A stretch of DNA of 64,000 bases, taken from positions 5,456,001-5,520,000 of the forward strand of contig JAGPXD010000001.1 of assembly GCA_020746995.1 (NCBI GenBank). The letters are read 5' to 3'. Source of the DNA: Plectosphaerella cucumerina. Lineage: Eukaryota > Ascomycota > Sordariomycetes > Glomerellales > Plectosphaerellaceae. A program made the translations under genes and the position numbers. The notes under the pieces were generated by a model, which had not been told where the DNA came from, did not search any database, and was given only the letters and a program-made list of their open reading frames with translations. Within the stretch, counting starts at the first letter, position 1; every line of letters begins with the position of its first letter. This document shows positions 55,082 through 64,000 of the stretch, piece by piece.

Positions 55082-58000
55082 ATGGACGGTATCGGTCACT
55101 CAGTCTCAAGGCGTCCTGCGACGGCCTTATCGACCGTTGACACCGTCGTGGACGAGACAGAAGCTGGCTCCATCCCAATGACCAACATAGAGGCGTCTCA
55201 GGCCCAGCCCCGTACCGGACATTCGACCGTCGACGACCCAAGCCTCACCACCGGCCTCCATCGCCGTGAGACGGCCTTCCAGCGATGGACCAGACGCCAC
55301 GCCGCAAAGGCCGGCGAGCCCGACAGCCAGAGCCACTACCGCGATTCGTACCTCCACGTCGACCCAGGCCCGGAAAGCGACGCTCAACGACGGCGTCGGT
55401 CCTCGGTCGACATGGACCTCGTCGCCGAACTTCTCGAGCATGACCAGCTCGACACAAAGACGCACGGCGTCTCCGAGCTCCGTGACGGCTGGTTCGACGC
55501 CGTCTTCCTGAAATCCCGGCCCGTCGACCTCGCCAAACTCATGCGCCATGCAGAGTCAACCCTCCCGGCCGCCTTTGATAAGTCTTCGCCTCTGTCGGTC
55601 CGCCACTTCTTCCCCAAGCAGCGTCAGCAGCTTCAGGCTGTCTTCTGGCGCATCACCACCACCCGTGCCGGTATCAGACTGCTCAAGTCCTTTCTGGGCT
55701 TCTTTATCGCCGTAAGAACCCATTGGAATTGCCGAGTTGGGCAAACTGAGTAAATGCTGACACCTCGCTCTAATAGTACGTCCTCTGCCTCGTCCCTGAC
55801 GTCGCAGACTGGCTCGGCCGCTACCGCTACATGATGCCTGTCTCGGCCATCATCAACCACGCGGGCCGCCCGCTTGGTGCTCAGCTCGACGGCACCGTGT
55901 GGACTATTCTCGGCACAATCTCCGGCTTGGGTTGGGGCGCCCTGGGTCTTCTTCTGTCCTCCTCCACCCTCGCCGCCCGTTTGGGCTACGGCGGCATCTT
56001 GGCCGTCTTCTTCCTGATCTTCATGGCCACGATGGCATTTCTCAGGTCTTATTTCACCCGCTTCTACCAGTTTTCCATGTGTGCTGGTATCGCAATGTGT
56101 TACACGCTACTCGCCGAGGTCAGCCCGGACCAGATCGAGTGGCTCAAGTTTTGGTCCTATGGTGTGCCATGGGTCCTCGGTCAGGCCATCTGTCTGGCTG
56201 TCAACCTTCTTTTCGTTGATGCCGGTGCGAGACCATTGGCCGAAACACTTCACAGATCGCTTGGCCACATGCAAGTGAGTAGAAGAAGCCCTCCTGACAA
56301 GAGTTTCCAGATACTGACATGTGAAGGACGCCCTCGAGTTACCTCGCCCGCGTAATCAGAGGCTCCGGCGGTTACTGAACCGCGCCTCTGTCGACGTCGG
56401 CTCCGCATATCGAGACCTTCGTCTCGACTTGTCCATCACACGCTTTGATGCCGCCGACGTTCGCATCCTTCGAAACCAGATTCAGAGTGTCATCCGCTCG
56501 CTACTATTGCTCAAGACCGAGACACGGCTCTTTGAGTCGTGGCACGAGCCTACCGGCATCCCGGTCGTGGTGATGGTCGACGAGACAGAGGAGAACAACG
56601 AGAGGCCACAAACCGGCAGTAATGTCGAGGACTGGCTGCGGCTCGTCTCGGAGAAGATCGCTACCCCTACCAAGGCTATGCTATCCTCCATGAAGAGCGC
56701 ACTGGCGTGCTGCGACGCCGCTCTCATGAACATCTCCGGCTATCGCTCCTCCCTCGGCCCCGGCACCGATGTGCCATCAGACGTGTACCGCGCGAGAGAA
56801 ACCCTCCGTAGCGCTCTGTTCCGCTACGACAAGGCCGAAGAGGAGCTCCGCCGCTCAGATCAGCTGCCCTTCACCTCTCTCAGCGTGCAAGAGGTTGCCA
56901 AGCTCCTTGTCTTCGCTCAGCTCGTCCGTCTCGCGGCTACGGAAATTGAAGATCTTGCCAGCCAAGTCGTCACCATGCAGAGGACCTCGCGGGGCCTGAA
57001 GCTTGCTTTGCCATCGTACCCCGTCCGCAAGGCTATCAACAGCGTCAACGCTCAGGTGCGGCGCGATAGGGGCGGCCAGACGGCTGGTATCTACAAGGAG
57101 ACGTTTCGCGATATTTCACACCTCATGGATCAGCTGAGGTCTCGTGACGGCGGACCGATTGCGAGGGGATATGACTTCACCCAGTCACGCCCGGGAACAC
57201 CGACTGATGAGACGGGCCCAGCCCGAGACTTGGATGATGGCGAGTCTGCCCCGAGGCGCAACAGGATTGGCTTCCACGTCTGGCGCGTTCTGCATCGTCT
57301 TCAAGGCTTTGAGACAAAGTACGCCGTCAAAGTGTGTCTCCTCACGGCACTGCTCGCCATCCCGGGCTGGCTTGATCAGAGCCGAGGCTGGTGGAATGAG
57401 ACTGAGGCTTGGTGGACCGTTGTCATGGCATGGCTGATGGTTCATCCACGGTGAGCTTTTCGTTCTCATACTTGCTATTTGGTGGCATCTAACGACTCGC
57501 AGTATCGGAGGAAACATGCAGGACCTCGTAGTCAGGGGCTTCTGCGTCGTCCTAGGCGCCGTCTGGGCAGGCTTCGCCTACGTCGCCCTCGACGGCAATC
57601 CCTTCGTCATGGCCGCGTTCGCCCTTGTATTTATGATACCCATGCTCTATCGCTTCACGCAGAGCTCTCACCCCGTGAGTCTCTACCAACCCTTAAAGAT
57701 GCCCCGACTAACATCTCCAGCGCTCCGGTATCGCGGGATGCATCTCCTTCACCGTCATCTCTCTGGCCCTCAACAACGGCGTCGGCACCCAGTCACCAGC
57801 CATCATGACCGTCGCCCACGGCATTGCTTTCCTCGTCGGGACTGTCAGTGCTGTCGTGATCAATTGGTTCCTATGGCCCTTCGTCTCGCGCCACGAGCTC
57901 CGCAAGGCCATGTCCGCCATGATATTCTTCATGAGCATCGTCTACCGAGGTTCGCCCTCATCTTGCCTGTCGTCTTCTTCCCTGGCTAACTGTCCCTGCC

Positions 58001-58783
58001 AGCCGTCGTTGCCAAATATGTCTACTACGAGGAGGAGCGTCAGCCGACGCCCGAAGATGTCGAGCGCTCCGAGATGATCGAAGGCCGCCTGCGCGAGGGT
58101 TTCGTCCGCATTCGACAGCTCCTCATTATGACGCGCCACGAGCTCCGCCTCCGAGGGCCCTTTGACCCCCTGCCCTACTCGGCCCTCGCCGACGCCTGCG
58201 AGCGCTTCTTCGAGCACCTTGTCGCCGTCCGCCAGGCCGCGCTCAAGTACGACGCCGCCTTTGTCCGCAGCAACGAGGCCGCCGCTGAGAAGCTGCTCCC
58301 CTTCCGTCGTGATGCCGTTGCCTCTATCCTGTGCAACCTCTATCTTCTCGCCGGCGCCCTCAAGGCTGACCGCAAGGTTCCCGTGAGTTGTTACCGTTCC
58401 CCTTTGCCTCTGAAATTTCGTTGACAACGCATCGGAACAGCGCTACCTCCCGAGCGCCGCTGCAGCGCGCAAGCGCCTCCTCGACAAGATGGCCGAGGTC
58501 GAGGACGATCTGGCTGCTTCGGGCCACAACGACCATCAAAGGGATCCTGACCTCGTTCCAGACGGCGAAGACAAGTGGTCACAGGTCTACAGCTATGCCT
58601 TCAGCGAGAGCCTGACCGGATGCGTGGCCCAGCTGGAGGAGCTGGAGCGGTACACCAAGCTCGTCGTGGGCGAACAAGGGTAAAGACTCGCCACAATGCC
58701 CTTCTCCTGAACACGAGCTGACCCCCTTTTCTAGATTTGATGACGAATTCAAGAATTCTGACGACTCGGAGGATGAGCCCTGA
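55082..58783 (+). CDS. BRE4/FUSC-family membrane transporter (aromatic acid exporter type)
   Basis: Predicted 1106-aa polytopic protein in eight exons: 55082-55711, 55777-56274, 56327-57450, 57503-57674, 57721-57949, 58003-58382, 58441-58679 and 58735-58783. All junctions keep the frame. Layout: cytosolic N-terminus (about 1-195), a first membrane bundle (about 200-365, including LLKSFLGFFIAYVLCLVPDVADWL and AQLDGTVWTILGTISG), a long soluble helical region (about 370-700), and a second bundle (about 705-880, AVKVCLLTALLAIPGWL, WWTVVMAWLMVHPRIGGN, VISLALNNGVG). A C-terminal cytosolic helical domain follows, ending in an acidic tail. The duplicated half-bundles and RIGGN-type motif are those of fusaric-acid-resistance/ArAE proteins; the fungal group includes yeast Bre4. 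The substrate is unknown. Start context CCACCATGG. Confidence 0.88.
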
Positions 58784-58958
58784 TATCATGGCAAGCGGTT
58801 CATAAACACATTAAATGTCGCCTTATTGTATTTAAAGGCCATACCATGGAATTCAAACCCTATAATCAACTCAGCAGGTCATACCTGACCGTGATACCCT
58901 AACACCATGCAAACACCATGCTCCATCCAGATATGCAACCCATTCAATGCCCAATGCC
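58784..58958. other. Convergent 3' gap
   Basis: Only 175 bases lie between the BRE4-like and DNA2 stops, so the two 3' UTRs likely overlap. Confidence 0.5.
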
Positions 58959-61900
58959 CTAATACCCCCCATTCATCATGTCGTTCAGAATATCCCGGAT
59001 CACGGGCCTGTTCTTCGTCAAGATCCTTTCGCCGGCCATGGCCCGCCGCGGCTGTGGGCGTTGCTGATTTTCCCTCCCAATAACCGCACGAGGGCTCTTG
59101 AGCCCGCCGCCGGCAATCCCCTTCCTGGGGCTCTTGATCCCCGTCGATTTGAGCTTCAGCGGCGACCGCGCTGCACTCGCCGTGACCTGCGTCCCGGCCT
59201 CGTCAAACATGTGACTCTCCAACGCGTCGCCGGGGAGGTCGTATGTCCATTCACGCTCCTCCATGAGTCCGACGAAGCGCGAAAGCATCTCGTCCTTGCC
59301 CGCGCCCTTGAGCGTCTCACGACTGCCCACGACGAGCAGCTTCGTCTTGGCTCGCGTGAAGGCGACGTTGATGCGCCGCCAGTCTTTCAGCAAGTCGCCA
59401 ATTGCGCATGCCTCGTTTGACCGGACGAGGGACAGCACGACAACCTCCTTGTCGCGGCCCTGGAAGCGGTCGGCTGTGTGCATCTCGACCCCAGAGGTTC
59501 CTCGCAGGCTGTACTTGAGAAGCGAAAGCTGCGATCGGTAATGTGTCATGACGCCAATTTCGTTCTCCGGGACGCCAATGGCGATCAGAGACTCGACGAG
59601 CTGGGCAACTATCTGCGCCTCCTTGGGGTTGACGGTGCGGTTGCCCTTGGCCTCTTCCCTGGCACGTGGCTGCAGCGTGTCCGTATTGATAAAACGTACC
59701 CTGGCCTCGGGCTCTAGGAGGTCTCGAAGCCAACAGGCGCCTGAAGTGGCCGATTTGCAGAAAGACCGCGGCGTACCCGGCAGCATGATTGATGCCGAGT
59801 CGTAATGCTTGCTTCGGAGCCCCAGCATGTCTACACCTTCCAGCTTGGTGTGACGGAGCTGCTCGGTGCCACAGCGGAGCCGTCCCTTGTAAATGAGCGT
59901 GTTGCTCAGAGTCATGATGTCCTCGCACATGCGGTATTGGTGTTCCAAGTTGACGACAGAGTCCGGGTGTGTGTCGGAGAGAAGCTTGAACAGACTGACG
60001 TCCAAGCCGCCCTCCCGAGCCTCCTCATTTTGGACCAGGGGCGGTAGCTGGTTGTGGTCGCCCACCAGGATGAAGGTCTTGGCCATGCGAATTGGACCAA
60101 GGCAAATAGGCAGCGTAATTTGTGAGGCCTCGTCGACGATGCAGTAATCAAAGGTGCGCTCGTTGAAAATGGGATGGCCGATGCCCAGGCAGGTCGTTGC
60201 GACAATGGGCGTTCCATGCCAGGCGTCCTTGATCTCATCGAACGAGTGCATCGGCTGGCTGGCAAGCTTGACGAACTCTTGAACCTCGGGGTGAACCTTG
60301 GCACGGGCGCCGAGACGCAGAATCGGAATGGAGTCATCTTTGAGCTTGAGAAGGATGTTGTCGACAGCCGTGTGTGTGTAGGAAGTGAGGAGAACGCTCT
60401 TGCCCTGGGAGGTCAGGGCGCGGATGATGTGGGCAATGGTGGTCGTCTTGCCAGTACCGGGCATGCCGAGGACGAGGGCGTAGTCCTGAGCGCTCATGAC
60501 TTTTTGGATGGCTCTTTGCTGGTCCACGTTGAGCATGTCTCGGTCGGCAATCTCATACTGCGTGGGCTCTGCCTTGAACCTCGGGGCGACGAGGTCGACA
60601 ACCAGGCGGCGTATCTCGCGGGCGCCGAACACGTCGTTGGCCATGATCTGCACCACGTTGTTCCGTACAGTTGCCATGCCGTTGCTGAACTCGTCCTTGT
60701 CCAACCGATATCGCATCGGCTCTTGGTCGTTGTTGATCTGGGAATGCATCGTCTGACGAGCCCCAGGGCCCTCTACCTCCATGATGCCCGCAAAGACTTG
60801 GTTCGTCTGCTCATCGAAGCCGGGCTGTCGGACGCGGGCGTTGTGAAGGCGGCGGTCGACAGCGACACTAATTCTGGTCTTGCGCACCGAGGTGACGTAC
60901 CCAAGGGCCAGCGCAAAGTGGCCGCGCTCGTCGGATATGACAATGGGCTCCCCGACGGCGATTTGGGACTCCATGAACGAGAATCCCGGGGCGGGTTCTC
61001 GCTTGATGAAGCTGTAGCGGAAGCGGTTGATGTTGGGGCCGTCAAGCTCCTCCGACCACGAACCTTCCTCGATAATCACGTCGGCAAAAGCCCTGCCGAG
61101 CTTCTCCCGGTCTTTGCTGACCATGGTCCACAGCTCTCTCCTGAGCTTCTGGCTTTCCTTCTCCTCCTTTGTGAGCAGATTTTCCCACTTGATGAAGAAG
61201 TCGCGGTGTGTCGCCGTCAAGTGTCCCACGACCTCGTCAAACTTGGCGTCCATACCACTGGACACGCCGTCGCCGTCGTCGGCCAATCGGTGGTAAGTGA
61301 AGCACGCAGATTTTGCGTAACATTTTCCGCACATGTGCTTGGCCTTCTTCATCGGGGGAAGCTGCACGCTCCGCTCCCTCACGTAGCAAGCGAGCTGGTT
61401 GCGCTGCATGATCATGTGTCGAAGTTCGTGCCGGATGGCCGGGATGCGCGTGGTCTGCGAGGACTCCATGTAGTAGAGGATACCGTAAACAATCTCAATA
61501 TCGTAGCGATCGGAGAGGAGAAGGTTGTAGAGGGCCGTCTGTGCCATATGGCTGCTGTTTGCGTTCTTTCCAGTCTTGACCTCGAACGGCACAGTCAAGA
61601 CTCTGTTGTCTTTGCCGTCCTTCATGGTCACTTGTACCGTGGCGTCAATGTTGCCCTTGAGACCGTACATGGGGGACCAGACATGCTCCTCGACATCGAG
61701 AAGCTTGCTGACACACATGTTTGCCTTTTTGCCGTTTCGATCATGGACCACGGCGCTGGTGTTTGGTTGGGAGGCAACAAAGGCCTCAGCCCAACCGCTG
61801 AGCTCCGGCATCTTGGACTGAAGATGCTCCTTGGCGAGATAGGGGCCGACTTTGATTTTGTACAGGTCTTCAACGTGCTTGTCCAAAATCTTGTCGATGA

Positions 61901-63971
61901 CCGTGCTGAGGTATGGAACATCCCACTTGTTCTCCAGCAGAGCGGCCTGGAAAATCTCGTGTAGAATGGTGCCGTAGACCAAGGGAGCTGTGGCTTCACT
62001 CGTGGCCTTGACGCGGTCCTGGAGTACGGCACGTCGCATGCAAGTGAATGAGTCGGCGACGACGGTGGCGGATATGAGCTGGTCCGGGTGGAGGATAAGC
62101 ATGTGTTGGTCGTCGTCAATAATACAGCGCCCTTCCGGGCTAAACTCTCCAACGATGTGAACATATGCTTTCGGGTGCGCTGTGGTCTCGAACCAGTCAC
62201 CACGGAGATGGACGGTCCTCGTCTGCTGGGTCTTCTCGACTTGAACGAGCAAGATCTGCCTCGTGTCAGCAACTCTGTGGCAAATTGGTTTGCGGCAGAT
62301 CAGTACTTACCTTTTCCAATGCCCGCTGGCCTCGCTGGTTGGTGTATTCATTCTCTAGAACGTTTGTCACTAGGTATCGTTGAATAGTCCTAGGCTTCTG
62401 GCTAGCCTACCGATCCTTTAGCATCCGAATCCTAGGGTAGTCGCGGTGACCTCGCACGTACATGGGCGGGCGGCAAGTGTTGGCTGGAGGGGTTGGCCGA
62501 CTGCGTGGCTGCAATCTCGGCCGCGTCAAAGTCGAAGTCGTTGCCAAAGTCATCGTCAAAATCATCGCCGAACTCATCCAGTGCTCCCTGGTCTGCAACA
62601 ACGACTTGTGGTGTGGTGACCGGTTTTGGGTGTCCTGCAGCGCTTTCCAGGTCGTCCAGCATGCTGGCAGCAGCTTCCAAGATATTGTCGTCATCAAAGT
62701 CGTCGAATTCGTCAATTTCCTCCAGCACAGGGGCCTGCTTTTCAATCTTCGAAACAATGGTGGATGCAACGGGAGGCTGAGCGGTTGTCACTGTGGCCTC
62801 GAGCTGCATGAATGTGTCGTCGTCCAGAAGGCCGTCGTCGCCGTAGTCAGATTCCGCGTCGCCAAGATTCAAGACTGTATTCGTTTCGGGAGCTTGCTGT
62901 GGCGCGACCAGGACTGATGCATCATTGTTTGGACTGCCTTGAACTGGTGGCAAAGGTGACACTGTTCTGTGGCGGGCCTCGCCCCGCCTCTTAGACGGGG
63001 ACGGTGAAGGGGAAGCTCCAGGTTGTGAGGGTTCGTGGTCCATCTCCACGGCGTTTGGAGATTGCCTGCTCTCTACCGTATCCAGCAGGGCGGAGACGAG
63101 AGAAGACTTGCAAGTGTTGTCTTGGTAACCTGCAGACTTGGACGTGACGGTCGAATCAGACTTGTCAAGCCTCCGTCTCTTGGGCCAGCTGAGACCTGAG
63201 CTCATTGTTCGCCGGAGGCTCCTCCCACTGGTAAGTCCGTCCTTCGGAGGACGGGGTGAGGAGGAGATCGTGAACTTGGACAGCCCGGCGCTGGTTGTGC
63301 TCAGAGGAGTGACGTTTGCCTTGCTGCCCATAGAGAGGCGGTCCCAAAGCTGCAGGGTGGGGTCGGCGTGAGGGGAGTTCAGTGCTTCTGTTAGCCTTTT
63401 GCGGTCGATTGCCGGCGGCGCGGGCGTCCTCAGGGTGTCGTGGGCTGGCGAGGAAATCGGAGAGGAGCTGCGAGCACGTTTCCTCCCTTTCCTGGGCGGC
63501 ATCATGGAAGAGATGTCGACATTTCGGGGCCTGTTGCTGTCCCATCCGACCTTCTCCTCTGGCGAAAACTCGGCTTCCTCATCTTCAGCGTGGCCGGGCT
63601 GCCTGTTGAGGAGATCCCTGAGACTAACGCGGCCTGGCGGCGTGATTTCGGATTCCAGCCCCAGCTTCGTGGGAGTTGCAGTTTCGTCGGGCTTGACTTG
63701 GTGATTCTCCTGTTGTACGTTGTCTGCCGCATTTCCTTCGACGGACTGGAATTGAAATTGGTTCAACTTGCTCTTGGTCTTTTCGGAGACTGGCGCGAGG
63801 GGTCGTGAGGTTGTCGGCTGGGGAAACCCAGAGCTCCTTGAGCGCTGCCACTGGACTCGCCGGTTTTGCTGCAGACAATTGTTCAGCGAGACAATAGGCG
63901 TATACTGCTTCCGTGGGTCAACTTACATTTGCGTAGCCAAAGTGGTCAGAAGAGGCCTTCTGAAGAGGCAT
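58959..63971 (-). CDS. DNA2: DNA2 replication helicase-nuclease
   Basis: Predicted 1611-aa Dna2, which trims long Okazaki flaps and resects DNA ends. Exons 63971-63927 (15 codons), 63868-62462, 62397-62311 (29 codons) and 62255-58959. The small third exon encodes RYLVTNVLENEYT, needed to open the nuclease domain. The RecB-like nuclease has His612 (YGTILHEIF), Asp717 (GNIDATV), Glu738 and Lys740 (PFEVKTGK). Four iron-sulfur cysteines are C585, C822, C825 and C831 (CX2CX5C). SF1 helicase: Walker A GMPGTGKT (1110-1117), VDEAS (1221-1224), GDHNQLPP, EHQYRM, DRFQGRDKEVV and FTRAKTKL. The disordered N-terminus has basic nuclear-type runs (GRKRAR, KRRR) and a strongly Asp/Phe-rich patch. The gene is complete; its promoter is outside the window. 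Confidence 0.94.
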
Positions 63972-64000
63972 GTTGGCGGGGGGTCCAAGGCGCGAGTTCT

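Noticed and set aside
60174..61964. 596-codon open frame antisense to DNA2
   Set aside because: Shadow of the real coding strand; no recognisable fold. Similar shadows lie antisense to MCM10 (25888-27258) and the Ca2+-ATPase (41283-42824).

Overview
The window is nuclear DNA of a filamentous ascomycete, most likely a GC-rich Sordariomycete (an inference). Genes are monocistronic and sit on both strands. Most carry a few short GT-AG introns with CTNAY-like branch sites, and there is strong C/G bias at third codon positions. The proteins are fungal: a DASH subunit, a TamA/Dal81-type Zn cluster regulator, a Crh-type cell-wall transglycosidase, a SurE-TTL (Pby1) fusion and a BRE4/FUSC transporter. 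I see no tRNA, 5S rRNA, CRISPR array or recognisable transposon. All exon boundaries were read by eye from splice sites that keep the frame open.

I support 18 complete protein genes. Left third: cytochrome P450 (2647-4539, -), Crh/GH16 (9548-10860, +), zinc alcohol dehydrogenase (12687-13948, +), SIRT5-like sirtuin (14490-15445, +), acyl-protein-thioesterase-like hydrolase (16524-17306, -). These are separated by long GC-rich stretches without a convincing gene. A Dal81/TamA-type regulator (22193-24849, +) follows, behind a leader of about 1.37 kb that contains no ATG on the sense strand.

Centre: a compact block of cell-cycle genes that alternates head-to-head and tail-to-tail. It holds MCM10 (25489-27708, -), RNase H2 subunit B (28639-29952, +), DASH DUO1 (30049-30814, -) and an orphan nuclear-type protein dense in CDK-consensus sites (31815-33246, +). 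Both divergent promoters carry pairs of ACGCGT (MluI cell-cycle box) motifs at similar distances from one ATG, which suggests shared G1/S control.

Right half: SurE-TTL fusion (34205-36816, +), PMC1-type Ca2+-ATPase (38893-43172, +), Sir2/Hst1-type nuclear sirtuin (45891-47692, +) with an ATG-free leader and a probable spliced upstream ORF, SCYL2-type pseudokinase (48006-51033, -), mitochondrial branched-chain aminotransferase (52161-53481, +), complex I ESSS subunit (53966-54417, -), BRE4/FUSC membrane protein (55082-58783, +) and DNA2 helicase-nuclease (58959-63971, -), whose ATG lies 29 bases inside the right edge.

Functionally, RNase H2B, MCM10 and DNA2 act in replication and RNA-primer or ribonucleotide processing, and DUO1 couples kinetochores to microtubules. 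The two sirtuins are of different classes. BCAT and ESSS are mitochondrial. The best candidates for something new are the orphan gene with its MCB-bearing divergent promoter, and the two long ATG-depleted leaders, one ending in a uORF predicted to overlap the sirtuin start as ATGA.
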